A stretch of DNA of 64,000 bases from Sinosporangium album (GCF_900100605.1 NZ_FNCN01000021.1:1-64000); one strand, 5' to 3'. Positions 23,626-32,744 are shown, counted from the first letter of the stretch. A program made the numbers and translations. The notes: generated by a model not told the origin, from the sequence alone.

Positions 23626-23852
23626 GCGAACTGCAACCTCCTCTGGACTCTTGCGGTCACGACACCATGACGTGACAGGAGGACGCTGACGCCTGACACG
23701 GGAGAAAGGCCCCTTGTTGGCCACCCCCCGCGCTCCGGGTGACAACACACCCATCACAACGCAGCGCAGCCAGGCTACCAGCAGCCAGAGATGTTCTGTG
23801 CCTGGCCCAGAGGGAACATTTCATGAAGAATGCCATGTAGGGGGTGGTATCT

Positions 23853-24164
23853 ATGTCGCATGTGCCTCGCCCCACGGAGAGCGAGTCGTTCAAATTCACG
23901 TTGAACTCCGATGGCCGCCCGCACCCGAGGGAGAACGTCACGGCCGTCGTCACCCTCCTCTGTGGGATCACAGCCCTCGTGACCGGTTTGATCCCCGTCG
24001 CGCACATCATCGCCTCCTGGGTGGGGGTGATCGGCTTCCTCGGTGGGTTCCTCTCGCAGTACATCTCGGAGACGACTCCGGAACGGTCCCTCAACATCAT
24101 GGGAATCGTCGGTTCGTTCGTGGGAACCGCCCTGGGCATCTACCACGGGGGTTTCATCCCCTGA
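23853..24164 (+). CDS. Small two-to-three-span membrane protein
   Basis: This 103-residue protein has a polar N-terminus of about 30 residues (rich in Ser, Pro, Glu). Three hydrophobic segments follow: AVVTLLCGITALVTGLI, HIIASWVGVIGFLGGFL and MGIVGSFVGTALGIYHGG. ATG 23853 has a GGGGGTGG stretch at 7 bases; GTG 23844 is possible. It is divergent from rpsF. No family can be assigned, though the segment pattern resembles small actinobacterial DUF4190-like membrane proteins. Confidence 0.7.
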   Translation: MSHVPRPTESESFKFTLNSDGRPHPRENVTAVVTLLCGITALVTGLIPVAHIIASWVGVIGFLGGFLSQYISETTPERSLNIMGIVGSFVGTALGIYHGGFIP

Positions 24165-24230
24165 GCGCCGTCCCGCCGGAGGAGTCCCCGGCGGGCACAG
24201 GGGGGCGGGCACAGAGGTCCCTGCCGGCCG

Positions 24231-24330
24231 GAGCCCGTGAACGGCCCAGTGGAGGCACCCGGCGGAGGCGCACGGGCACACGGTGGAGGCGCACTGCGGA
24301 AGGACGGTGGAGGCCCAGCGGAGGCACACC
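24231..24330. repeat. Degenerate GTGGAGGCGCAC-type repeats
   Basis: Several loose copies of GGTGGAGGC followed by CAC or CCAC lie just before the endonuclease IV promoter. No gene is seen in this stretch. Confidence 0.5.
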
Positions 24331-24364
24331 CCGCGCGGCTTGGAACCGGAGGTCGGGGAGGGGT

Positions 24365-24370
24365 TAGGCT
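24365..24370 (+). promoter_or_regulatory. -10 element TAGGCT for endonuclease IV
   Basis: TAGGCT ends 7 bases before 24377, and the ATG is at 24378, so a leaderless transcript is predicted. Confidence 0.55.
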
Positions 24371-24377
24371 CACGGCC

Positions 24378-25133
24378 ATGGTGCGCATCGGAGCTCATGT
24401 CGATCAGGACGACCCACTCGCCCACGCCGCGGCGCGGGGCGCCGACGCGGTGCAGTTCTTCCTCGGCGATCCGCAGGGCTGGAAGGGCCCGGTGGTCTCC
24501 GAGGGGGCTGCGCTCACAACGGCGGCCGATGTGGACGTCTACATCCACGCGCCCTATGTGATCAACGTGGCGACCGCCAACAACCGGATCCGCATCCCCA
24601 GCCGCAAGCTGCTCTCCCAGCACCTCACCGCCGCCGCCGAGCTCGGGGCGAAGGGGCTCGTGGTCCACGGCGGCCATGTGAACGCCGGCGACGACCCGCA
24701 GATCGGGTTCGACAACTGGCGCAAGGTGTTCGAGCGTATGGAGTGCCCGATTCCGGTGCTGATCGAGAACACCGCGGGCGGCGGCAACGCGATGGCGCGC
24801 AAGCTTGAGCGGATCGCCCGGCTGTGGGACGCGTTGGACGGCCTCGACGTGGGGTTCTGCCTGGACACCTGTCACGCCCACGCCGGCGGCGAGGACCTCG
24901 TCGACCTGGTCGAGCGGGTCCAGGCGATCACGGGCCGGATCGACCTCGTGCACTGCAACAACTCGCGGGACGCGTTCGACTCCGGGGCCGACCGGCACGC
25001 CAACCTCGGCAGCGGGCAGATCGACCCAGAGCTGATCCTCGCGGTGTGCCGGGCGGCCGGGGCTCCGATCATCGTCGAGACGCCCGGCGACGGGCAGGGC
25101 GACGACATCGCCTTCCTTCGCAAGAACCTCTAG
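24378..25133 (+). CDS. nfo: Endonuclease IV (AP endonuclease)
   Basis: This 251-residue TIM-barrel metalloenzyme cleaves DNA at abasic sites in base-excision repair. Zinc-site motifs are present in order: HAPYVINVAT, VVHGGH, VLIENTAGGG (Glu ligand), FCLDTCHAHAGG (Asp and His), HCNNSRDAFDSGADRHANLG and IIVETPG. The ATG lies one base after the predicted start point of a TAGGCT promoter, so the message is probably leaderless. It is transcribed alone. Confidence 0.93.
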   Translation: MVRIGAHVDQDDPLAHAAARGADAVQFFLGDPQGWKGPVVSEGAALTTAADVDVYIHAPYVINVATANNRIRIPSRKLLSQHLTAAAELGAKGLVVHGGHVNAGDDPQIGFDNWRKVFERMECPIPVLIENTAGGGNAMARKLERIARLWDALDGLDVGFCLDTCHAHAGGEDLVDLVERVQAITGRIDLVHCNNSRDAFDSGADRHANLGSGQIDPELILAVCRAAGAPIIVETPGDGQGDDIAFLRKNL

Positions 25134-25213
25134 GCGCGAGCCCCTGAGCACCCGAACCCCTGGGCGCGAGCCTCCGGGCGCGTCCCCAGGGTGACCGAAG
25201 CCCGCACAACCCG

Positions 25214-25234
25214 TTACCCACAGCCTGTGGATAA
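25214..25234. other. Inverted pair of DnaA boxes
   Basis: TTACCCACA (25214-25222) and TGTGGATAA (25226-25234, perfect TTATCCACA on minus) face each other with a GCC spacer. They lie between endonuclease IV and the mannosyltransferase-like gene, far from oriC. Confidence 0.6.
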
Positions 25235-25282
25235 CTTCCCTGGATTGCGAAGCCGCAGGAGTGGGTATAAGGCCGCCCCCGG

Positions 25283-26404
25283 TCACCCGGCCCAGGCCCC
25301 CTGCAGGAAGGCCAGTGTGTTCAGCACGAGAAGGGGGCCGACCAGCAGCGCATAGACGGCGAGCAGCCACGGCCGCAGCCGGTTGAGCCTCCCCGGTCGA
25401 TCCGGCCTCGGGGTGGCGACCCGCCCGATCGCGATCCACAGCGGCCACCACAGCAGCGCGGCCCGGGGGATGGACAGGTAGTAGGCGGAGCAGACGAGCG
25501 CGCCCACCTGAAGCCCCACATAGACGAACTCGCTCCACCGACGCATGTACACCAGCCACAGCACAAGCCCCACGCCGACGACCGCGGCCGCGATCTCCAG
25601 CCGGAACGCCCAGGCGAAGATCCCGTCGCCCATGGCGGCGCTCCAGGTCGTGGCGAAGGACTCCCACGGCCACACGAGGCGGCGCCCCCACCCGGCTTCC
25701 TGGGCGTGGCTCCAGGCGAGCCAGTCACCTGTCCGGGAGTAGTGGTAGGCGGAGTAGGCGGCCAGCGGCAGGAACGGCACGGCCAGCCAGCCGGCGTCGC
25801 GCCAGGCGGGGCGTTTCGCCGTACAGAACTCCACGATCAGCGCGCAGGCGAGGAACAGGCCGGTGATCCGTACGCTGGAAGCCCCGGCCGCCAGCAGCCC
25901 CGCCCACATCCATTTCCGGCGGCGGGCGGCGAGCCAGGCCGGAATGGCGAACGCGAGGAACAGCGATTCGCTGTAACCGGCGAAGAGGAACACCGCGGTC
26001 GGGCATATGAGGAGGGCGAGAACCGAGCGCCATCCGGCTCCCGGCGGCCCTTCGAACTCGGCGAGTCTGGCGAGGGCGACCATGGCGACCGCGCCGGCGA
26101 GGAGGGAGATGAGCAGGCCGCTCAGCGTCCAGTCGGGAATCACGGAGTGGACCAGCCTCAGCGTCAGCGGCATGCCGGGGAAGAAGGCCGGCAGTCCTGG
26201 GTCGGGGGGACGGGCGGGATCTCCGTCGTAGCCGTGGCGGGCGATGATGGTGAGCAGTTCGGCGTCCCAGCGCCGCCAACGGTCGAGGAAGAGCCCAAGA
26301 TCCTCCCCTTCCGCCAGGATGCCCGCTCCCACGATCGCGATCACCACCATGCCGAGGCGTGAGCCGAACCACAGGACGAGCGCCTCGCGCGCGGGAGTGA
26401 TCAT
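25283..26404 (-). CDS. PIG-V-type mannosyltransferase-like membrane protein, copy 1
   Basis: This 373-residue integral membrane protein has about eight to ten hydrophobic helices. A loop after the first helix, RWRRWDAELLTIIARHGY followed by FFPGMPLTLR, fits the catalytic Asp and neighbouring pattern of GPI mannosyltransferase 2 (PIG-V/Gpi18)-related bacterial proteins. They probably use polyprenyl-phosphate sugars to build envelope glycans. It is a tandem paralogue of the next gene upstream, sharing LAWSHAQEAGWGRRLVWPWESF and YYLSIPRALLWWPLWIA-like blocks. ATG 26404 is chosen after the upstream stop; the ribosome site is weak. Confidence 0.75.
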   Translation of the reverse strand: MITPAREALVLWFGSRLGMVVIAIVGAGILAEGEDLGLFLDRWRRWDAELLTIIARHGYDGDPARPPDPGLPAFFPGMPLTLRLVHSVIPDWTLSGLLISLLAGAVAMVALARLAEFEGPPGAGWRSVLALLICPTAVFLFAGYSESLFLAFAIPAWLAARRRKWMWAGLLAAGASSVRITGLFLACALIVEFCTAKRPAWRDAGWLAVPFLPLAAYSAYHYSRTGDWLAWSHAQEAGWGRRLVWPWESFATTWSAAMGDGIFAWAFRLEIAAAVVGVGLVLWLVYMRRWSEFVYVGLQVGALVCSAYYLSIPRAALLWWPLWIAIGRVATPRPDRPGRLNRLRPWLLAVYALLVGPLLVLNTLAFLQGAWAG

Positions 26405-26423
26405 AGGGCGAGATTTTCTCTGG

Positions 26424-27680
26424 TCAACCGGCCCAGACGCCATGAAGAAACGCCAGCGCGTTCACCACCATGAGCGGCCCGGCCACAAGACCGTAAACCC
26501 ACAATAGCCACGAATGCCTGCGGCACGCGCACGCCAGAGCGATCCACATCGGCCACCAGAGCAGCAGTGTGCGCGGTATCGACAGGTAGTAACTGGAGAC
26601 GAGCAGCGCCCCCAACTGGGAGCCGGTGTATACGAACTCGCTCCACCTCCGCCGATAAAGCAGCCACAGCACAAACGCCAGGCCGACGGCCGCCGCGACC
26701 AGTTCCATCCGGAACGCCCAGGTGAATTTGTTGTCCATGAGAAAGGCGGATCGCACGGTGGTGAGAAAGGACTCCCACGGCCACACCAGGTGGCGTCCCC
26801 AGCCGGCTTCCTGCGCGTGGTGCCAGGCCAGCCAGTCGCCGGTGCGGACGAACTGATAAACGGAATACGCGACGAGCGGCAGGAACGGCACCGCCAGCCA
26901 GCCGGCGTCACGCTCGCCGGAGGACCCGGGAGACCTGTGAGACCCGGCGGAGCCCGCCGCGCCGCCCATCCGCCCCCCGGTGCCCGCTCGTCGCGTCACG
27001 GGGCTTTCCAGCAGCCGGGTGCCACCCGCCGAGCGACCGGCCCGGCGGGACAGGCGGGGTGCCGCGGCGCCGCGCCAGGTCCGGGCTTCCGCCCCTGCTC
27101 GGCGGGGCCGTGCCGTAAAAAACTCGACGATAAGCGCCAACGCGAGGAACAGTCCCGTGATGCGCACGCACGACGCCCCCGCTCCGAGCAGCCCCGCCCA
27201 CATCCACCTGCGTTGCCGCGCCGCGAGCCAGGCGGGGATGGCGAAGGCGAGGAACAGGGCCTCGCTGTAGCCGACGAACAGGAACACCGCGGTCGGCGCG
27301 AGCACGAGGGCGAGAACGGCGACCGGTCCTGTGCCCTCGCCGCCCTCCCGGTCGGCCAGCCGCGACAGGGCGACCACGGCGACCGCTCCCGCGACAAAGG
27401 ACAGCACCACTCCCGCCACCGTCAAGTTCGGTACGGCAAAGCCGACGACGCGCAGCGCAAGCGGCTGCCCCGGAAAGAACGCCGGGCTCGCCGGGTCCGA
27501 CCCGTATCCGTGGGCGGCGATCCATTCGAGTTTGCGCACGTCCCAGTGGTGCAGCCCTTCCAGCAGGGGCGGCGACGCGCCACCGGCGGCGAGGAGGGCG
27601 ACCCCCAGCGTCACGGTGAGCAGTATGCCCAGGCGGGAGGCGATCCAGATGATCAGCGCGGGTAGGTCCCTGTTGTTCAC
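26424..27680 (-). CDS. PIG-V-type mannosyltransferase-like membrane protein, copy 2
   Basis: This 418-residue protein is colinear with copy 1 downstream. It has HHWDVRKLEWIAAHGYGSD, then AFFPGQPLALR, the shared LAWHHAQEAGWGRHLVWPWESF block and YYLSIPRTLLLWWPMWIA. It differs by about 65 extra residues between EFFTAR and DAGWLAV. These are rich in Arg, Gly, Ser and Ala and replace a 5-residue linker in copy 1. The insert lies in a cytoplasmic or external loop between helices. The gene is followed by copy 1 after 19 bases. The glycan made is unknown. Confidence 0.75.
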   Translation of the reverse strand: MNNRDLPALIIWIASRLGILLTVTLGVALLAAGGASPPLLEGLHHWDVRKLEWIAAHGYGSDPASPAFFPGQPLALRVVGFAVPNLTVAGVVLSFVAGAVAVVALSRLADREGGEGTGPVAVLALVLAPTAVFLFVGYSEALFLAFAIPAWLAARQRRWMWAGLLGAGASCVRITGLFLALALIVEFFTARPRRAGAEARTWRGAAAPRLSRRAGRSAGGTRLLESPVTRRAGTGGRMGGAAGSAGSHRSPGSSGERDAGWLAVPFLPLVAYSVYQFVRTGDWLAWHHAQEAGWGRHLVWPWESFLTTVRSAFLMDNKFTWAFRMELVAAAVGLAFVLWLLYRRRWSEFVYTGSQLGALLVSSYYLSIPRTLLLWWPMWIALACACRRHSWLLWVYGLVAGPLMVVNALAFLHGVWAG

Positions 27681-27693
27681 AGGGAGTTACGTA

Positions 27694-29031
27694 TCAGCTC
27701 CGTGCTGTGATGAGCGGGAGGCGGTCGGGCGCGCCGTCGAAGACGCCGCCGGATCGGTCGTCGGACGGATTCTCGCGGAGGCCGTCCTTGTCGGGGCGCA
27801 GGATGTCGCGCACGACGAACGCCATCATGATGACGATCATGATGGCCCTGCCCCAGACCGCCGTGAAGTAGGTGGTGTCGGCGATGCCGAGGTGGGCGTT
27901 GCCTTCCTGCAGCCCCACGAGGTAGAGCCAGATCGCGAAGAAGTACCAGCATTCGGCGAGCTGCCAGAGCGCGAGCGGCTTCCAGTTGGGCCGGGCGAGC
28001 ACGGCGAACGGCACCAGCCACAGCACGTATTGCGGGGACCAGACCTTGTTGGTCAGCATGAACGCCGCGAGTGCCAGGAAGACGAGCTGCATCAGCCGCG
28101 GCTTGGCGGGGGCGAACACCGTGAGGACGGCGATGCCCAGGCAGAGCGCGCCGAGGGAGACGATGCCGAGCGTGTCGAGCAGTGCCGGGTCGCCGAGCAC
28201 CGGCCAGCCCCGCTGCTGGAAGAAGTACCAGAGGGAGCCCCAGTCGGCGGGGCGTTCGTCGCTGAAGACGTAGAACCGCTTCCAGCCTTCGAAGGCGAGC
28301 AGCATGATGGGCAGGTTGACGGCCAGCCATGTGCCTGCGCCGGCGCCGAGGGTCTTCAGGAACGGCCGCCACGTGCCGGTGCGCAGGGTGAGCAGGAACA
28401 GCGGGCCGATGAACATCAGCGGGTAGAACTTGGTGGCGACGGCGAGGCCCAGCAGGACGCCGGTGAGCACGTGGCGTTCGCGGGCCCAGGCGTACATCGC
28501 GCCGAGCGCGAGGGCGCCGGCGGCGAGGTCCCAGTTGATGTACGCGGTGAGGATGACCGAGGGGGCCAGGGCGTACCAGAGCGTGTCGCGCCGCCCGCCC
28601 GGCCCGGCCAGCGCGGCCATGAGGACGACGCCGACGACCAGGCAGAGGGCCATGAGGATGACGGTGACGTCGTAGAAGGCCACGGCGGGATCCGCGGAGC
28701 CGCCCACCAGCCGGCGGAAGAACTCCATGATCGCGCCGATGCCCACGGGGTATTCGACGGGGTAGTCGAAGTAGGGGATCTTGCCCTCGTTGAGCTTCTC
28801 CATCCACCACAGGGGATAGATGTCGGTGTAGCAGAAGTTCGTGAACTGCAGCGTGCCGTTGTTCCACGCGCCCTCGACGCGGCACGGCCACTTCCACAGG
28901 TAGGCCAGCGCCGCACCGAGGACGGCGAGCAACGCGAAGGGGATGAACGGCGCGAAGTTCGCGCCGAATCCCTCAAACCTGGAAACGCGTTGTTCGCGTG
29001 GCTTCTCCTCCAGATCCCCGGTGACGGACAT
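27694..29031 (-). CDS. Glycosyltransferase 87-type membrane protein
   Basis: This 445-residue protein has about ten to twelve transmembrane helices with a periplasmic loop containing FDYPVEYPVGIGAIMEFF. It resembles the GT87 (polyprenyl-phosphate-mannose-dependent alpha-1,2-mannosyltransferase) family. An orthologue sits at the same place in M. tuberculosis (Rv0051), just after the class A PBP gene and before rpsF. The start is TGATG/GTGATG-coupled to the PBP stop; ATG 29031 or GTG 29034 could initiate. Expected work is in envelope glycan assembly. Confidence 0.82.
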   Translation of the reverse strand: MSVTGDLEEKPREQRVSRFEGFGANFAPFIPFALLAVLGAALAYLWKWPCRVEGAWNNGTLQFTNFCYTDIYPLWWMEKLNEGKIPYFDYPVEYPVGIGAIMEFFRRLVGGSADPAVAFYDVTVILMALCLVVGVVLMAALAGPGGRRDTLWYALAPSVILTAYINWDLAAGALALGAMYAWARERHVLTGVLLGLAVATKFYPLMFIGPLFLLTLRTGTWRPFLKTLGAGAGTWLAVNLPIMLLAFEGWKRFYVFSDERPADWGSLWYFFQQRGWPVLGDPALLDTLGIVSLGALCLGIAVLTVFAPAKPRLMQLVFLALAAFMLTNKVWSPQYVLWLVPFAVLARPNWKPLALWQLAECWYFFAIWLYLVGLQEGNAHLGIADTTYFTAVWGRAIMIVIMMAFVVRDILRPDKDGLRENPSDDRSGGVFDGAPDRLPLITARS

Positions 29032-31742
29032 CACTGATCACGCCGTCGAGCCGCCGGGGTCTCGTTCTTATCGTTCTTATCGTTCTTGTCGTGGACGGCC
29101 TTATCGTGGGCGGCTCTGCCGCCCATTTGGAGGTCTTCCGTTCCACCGGTGTCACCCGAGCCCGAGTCGCCCCAGGAATCGCCGTCGTCGGGGCCCTCGT
29201 CCCAGGGGTTGCCACGGTCGCCGTCATCCCAGGGGTTGCCGCCGTTGTCCTCCCACTCCTGCGGAGGCGGGGTCGGCTTCGGCAGCGGCCTCGGCACGAG
29301 GTTCTCGTCCATCCCGACGTTGGCCCGCGGGGGGAACTGCTCGGCGGGGAGCCCCTTCATGGCCTCCTGCATGAAGACCTTCCAGATCGCCGCGGGAACG
29401 GAACCACCGGAGATGCCATTGAGCCGAACCTCCTCCGGGGTGACTTTCCCGGTCTTGGGGTCGCGCTTCTGCACTTCCTTGTACATCCCCACCGCGGTGG
29501 AGAGTTGCGGGGTGAAACCGACGTACCACGCTTCCTTGTTGTCGTTGTTGGTGCCGGTCTTGCCTGCGGTGGGACGGTCGGGGAGCACAGCTCCCTTACC
29601 AGTGCCGGTCTTGACGACCTCCTGCAGCGCCACCGTAGCGTCGGCGGCGGCGTCCTCCGAGATGACCTGCTTGAACGTGGTGTCTTCTTTAACGACGACA
29701 CCGCCGGATTCCCTCACCTCGGTGACCACATGCGTGTCGTAGTGCTTGCCTTTGTTGGCGAAGATCGAATAGCCGCCCGCCTGCTCGATGGCGGTGACCG
29801 GGCTACTTCCAATGCTGATCAGGTACTTGTGCTTCGCCAGGGAGACTTCAAGACGCTTGCGATCGAGTCCGGCATCGACGGCGATGTCGACCACCTTCTC
29901 AAGGCCGACCTTCTCCGCCATCTTCGCGAACGATGTGTTGATCGATTGCGCGGTCGCCTTGATGACGTCGGCACCGCCGTTGCCCATCGAATGGTCGTTG
30001 TCGATAGGTGACGTGTCGGGCAGATTCACGGGCCCCTGGGTGGGGGTGTAGCTGTTGAGGCTGTAGCCCTGGTTGAGCCAGGCGGCGAGAACGTACGGCT
30101 TGAACGCCGACGCCGCCTGCTTCTGCGACATGAACGCCTCGTTCCACTGCTCCTTGAGGTAGTTGGAGCCGCCGTAGAAGGCGAGGACCCGACCGTTCCT
30201 GGGATCGACGGCGGCCAGACTGGTCGTCACGTCCTTGCCGAAGTTGCCCTGGGAGCGCACCGCGGTCTCCGCGGCGTCCATCAGTCGTTTGTCGAAGGTC
30301 GAGTAGATCTTGTAGCCCTTCGTCGCCACGTCCTGCTCGGGTATGCCGCGCTTCTCCAGTTCGGCGAGGACCGTGTCGACCATGTAGCCGACCTTGCCGC
30401 CGTAGACATTTCTCAGGCGGTGCTTGATGCGCTTCGGGGCCTGCGGATGTGTCGTCTTGAGTTCGCCGTATTTCGCGGGGTCGAGGAGGGCGAGCCCGTC
30501 CAGGGCGTACTCGTAGCGCTCCTGGGTCGGGGCCAGGTTGCCCTTCTCCTCCGCCGTGTCGAAGGCGCCGGGGTTCTGGATGCGTCCAGCGAGGTAGGCG
30601 GCCTGCTGCACGGTGAGCTTGCCGACGTTCTTGTTGAAGTACGCCTGGGCCGCCGCCTGGATGCCGTAGGCGCCTCGCCCGAAGTAGATGGTGTTGAGAT
30701 ACTGCGCAAGGATCTGCTCCTTGGACAGCTCATCGTTGATCTTGACCGAGATGAAGATCTCCTTGACCTTGCGCTCGATCGTCTGCTCCTGGCTGAGCCC
30801 CTCGTAGTAGTTGCGGGCCATCTGCTGGGTGATGGTCGAGCCGCCCTGCATCTGCTGCCCGGACAGGGTGCTCCACACCGACCGGAACATGCTGCTGATG
30901 TCGATGCCCGAGTCGGTCCAGAAGTCGCGGTTCTCGACGCCGATGACGGCGTCCTGCACATGCTTGGGGATCTGGTCGAAGTCGACCAGGGTGCGACGCT
31001 TGCCGATGCGGGCCATCGCGGTCTTCTTGTCGCCGTAGTAGATGACGCTGCCCTGGGATACGGCGTCGTTCTGCTCGACCTTGGGCACGGGGGTGTTGAT
31101 GTAGGCGACGATCACCATGCCGAAGACCCCGGCGGCGAGCACGGTGGCACTCGCCACGACGATCTTCCAGTTGGGGATGAATCGCTTCCAGCCCTGCCTG
31201 CCCCCCTCGGCGCCGTCGTCGGGCGCCGCGGGGCCTCCCGGGCCTCCCGGACCGCCCGGCTCTCCGGGCCCTCCCGGCGGTACGGGACCGTCCGCGCCGC
31301 GCCGCGCCCGGCGACCGCGTCCCGGCCTGTCGCCGCTCCCCGCCTGGGCGGCCATCATGGCCTGCGTGTCCTCGAACTCGGCCTCCGGCCTGCGCCTGCC
31401 CTGGCGGTCGCCGCCGTGCGGCCCGCCGTGCGGCGAGGCGCTCTGGGCCGTGCCGTACGGCCTGGCCTGCGGTCTGCCGCGAGGATCGGTGGTGGCCTGC
31501 CGGACGCCGTCGTCGGCGCGCGGCGGGGGGCTGCCGAGGGGGCGGCCGGGCGGCTGCGCCTCGGGGGACCCCCATGCCGCCTGCGCGGACTGACGGCCGG
31601 GCCGCCCCTGGGGTTCGCGCGGCGTGCCGCCGGGGGTCGAGCGTCGACGCCTTCCCGGGCGAGCGGCTCCTTCGGCGCCCTCGGGGCGTCCGCCCGACTC
31701 CGGGCCAAAGTTGCTGTAACTCACGTGATCCTCGTCAGTCAT
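29031..31742 (-). CDS. Bifunctional class A penicillin-binding protein
   Basis: This 903-residue protein has a disordered cytoplasmic N-terminus (1-190) rich in Pro, Gly and Arg, with five Gly-X-Y-like triplets near 157-171. A transmembrane anchor lies at 193-217. The GT51 glycosyltransferase has the catalytic Glu270 in VENRDFWTDSGID and the QGGSTITQQMARNYY motif. The transpeptidase has SAFK (545-548), SIN (600-602) and KTG (728-730). The acidic, Trp-containing tail repeats GNPWD and DKND. It polymerises and cross-links peptidoglycan. The neighbourhood (ino1-padR divergent, GT87 gene after) matches ponA1 of M. tuberculosis. Confidence 0.95.
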   Translation of the reverse strand: MTDEDHVSYSNFGPESGGRPEGAEGAARPGRRRRSTPGGTPREPQGRPGRQSAQAAWGSPEAQPPGRPLGSPPPRADDGVRQATTDPRGRPQARPYGTAQSASPHGGPHGGDRQGRRRPEAEFEDTQAMMAAQAGSGDRPGRGRRARRGADGPVPPGGPGEPGGPGGPGGPAAPDDGAEGGRQGWKRFIPNWKIVVASATVLAAGVFGMVIVAYINTPVPKVEQNDAVSQGSVIYYGDKKTAMARIGKRRTLVDFDQIPKHVQDAVIGVENRDFWTDSGIDISSMFRSVWSTLSGQQMQGGSTITQQMARNYYEGLSQEQTIERKVKEIFISVKINDELSKEQILAQYLNTIYFGRGAYGIQAAAQAYFNKNVGKLTVQQAAYLAGRIQNPGAFDTAEEKGNLAPTQERYEYALDGLALLDPAKYGELKTTHPQAPKRIKHRLRNVYGGKVGYMVDTVLAELEKRGIPEQDVATKGYKIYSTFDKRLMDAAETAVRSQGNFGKDVTTSLAAVDPRNGRVLAFYGGSNYLKEQWNEAFMSQKQAASAFKPYVLAAWLNQGYSLNSYTPTQGPVNLPDTSPIDNDHSMGNGGADVIKATAQSINTSFAKMAEKVGLEKVVDIAVDAGLDRKRLEVSLAKHKYLISIGSSPVTAIEQAGGYSIFANKGKHYDTHVVTEVRESGGVVVKEDTTFKQVISEDAAADATVALQEVVKTGTGKGAVLPDRPTAGKTGTNNDNKEAWYVGFTPQLSTAVGMYKEVQKRDPKTGKVTPEEVRLNGISGGSVPAAIWKVFMQEAMKGLPAEQFPPRANVGMDENLVPRPLPKPTPPPQEWEDNGGNPWDDGDRGNPWDEGPDDGDSWGDSGSGDTGGTEDLQMGGRAAHDKAVHDKNDKNDKNETPAARRRDQ

Positions 31743-31955
31743 CGGATGCTGTGGGGGGCAGGCGACGGCACAACGATCGCAGACCTCCGCCGCGGAGACC
31801 CGGAATTCACGTAATCATGAGCCATCTGGGGGGCTCCCGCGACGAGGGCTCGTTCTGACCACATGCGCGCCACACTAACGGTTTTTTACCAATTGCTCCC
31901 AACCCCTTGAGGATCTCGTCGATTGCAGCCGTATGACGGGGCGACGTATCCTGCA

Positions 31956-31976
31956 GATGTATCGGCCCGATACATC
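31956..31976. promoter_or_regulatory. PadR operator candidate
   Basis: A perfect 9-bp inverted repeat, GATGTATCG (31956-31964) and CGATACATC (31968-31976) with a GCC spacer, lies 24 bases before the padR start in the divergent padR-PBP intergenic region. PadR-family dimers bind such ATGTAT/ATACAT palindromes, so autoregulation is likely. Confidence 0.72.
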
Positions 31977-31999
31977 GGAGCGAGAGGGGGGCGGTTCGA

Positions 32000-32698
32000 G
32001 TGACCGGCGCGAAGAGCAACGTGCTCGAACTTGCCGTGCTCGGATCGCTGCACGAGACCCCACTGCACGGCTACGAGCTGCGCAAACGACTCAATGCCCT
32101 GCTGGGCATGTTCCGTGCGTTCTCGTATGGCTCGCTCTACCCGTGCCTCCGTCAGCTCCTGACGGACGGCCTGATCGTGGAGGAGCAGCCGCCCACCGCG
32201 GAGAGTGTGACCCCGCTCACGGGACGGCGATCGAAGATCGTCTACCGACTCACCGCGGATGGCAAAGAGCGCCTTCAAGACCTGCTCACCCAGGCCGGGC
32301 CCTCCTCATGGGAGGACGAGAGCTTCGGTGTGCACTTCGCCTTCTTCCGCCACACCGAGGCCGAGGTTCGCCTGCGCATCCTCGAGGGGCGTCGCAGCCG
32401 CCTTGAGGAGCGCCTGGACAGCGTCCGCACCGCGCTGGCGCGGACGCGTGAACGGCTCGACCGCTACACGCTCGAACTGCAGCGCCACGGCCTCGAAGGG
32501 GTCGAACGCGAGGTGAGGTGGCTCAATGAGCTGATCGCCACCGAGCGGCGAGGTGCGAGCCAGGCGGCTCAGACGGGACCGACAGGACAAGAAGGGCAGG
32601 CAGGGCGGACAGGGCAGCAGGGGCAGGCGGGTCCCCCCGGATCCGCCGGGCCCAGGGGTGAGGCGGCGAGTGCGGATCACACCGCGACACATGAATGA
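32000..32698 (+). CDS. PadR-family regulator with collagen-like tail
   Basis: This 232-residue protein has a PadR winged helix (residues 6-95: LELAVLGSLHETPLHGYEL, then GSLYPCLRQLLTDGLI) and a long C-terminal helical dimerization region (110-185). Residues 193-222 are ten uninterrupted Gly-X-Y triplets (GPT, GQE, GQA, GRT and so on), a collagen-like sequence very unusual in a transcription factor. The GTG 32000 start follows GAGAGGGGGG. The gene precedes ino1 by 46 bases and is divergent from the PBP gene, as for Rv0047c. A perfect palindrome upstream is the likely operator. Confidence 0.92.
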   Translation: MTGAKSNVLELAVLGSLHETPLHGYELRKRLNALLGMFRAFSYGSLYPCLRQLLTDGLIVEEQPPTAESVTPLTGRRSKIVYRLTADGKERLQDLLTQAGPSSWEDESFGVHFAFFRHTEAEVRLRILEGRRSRLEERLDSVRTALARTRERLDRYTLELQRHGLEGVEREVRWLNELIATERRGASQAAQTGPTGQEGQAGRTGQQGQAGPPGSAGPRGEAASADHTATHE

Positions 32699-32744
32699 GG
32701 GTCAGAACCTGACCATGGAAACGAATACGTAAGGGGCGAGTGCG

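Noticed and set aside
23626-23715. S6:S18-binding autoregulatory RNA upstream of rpsF
   Set aside because: A 6-bp hairpin is present, but the conserved bulge pattern of that motif could not be confirmed by eye.
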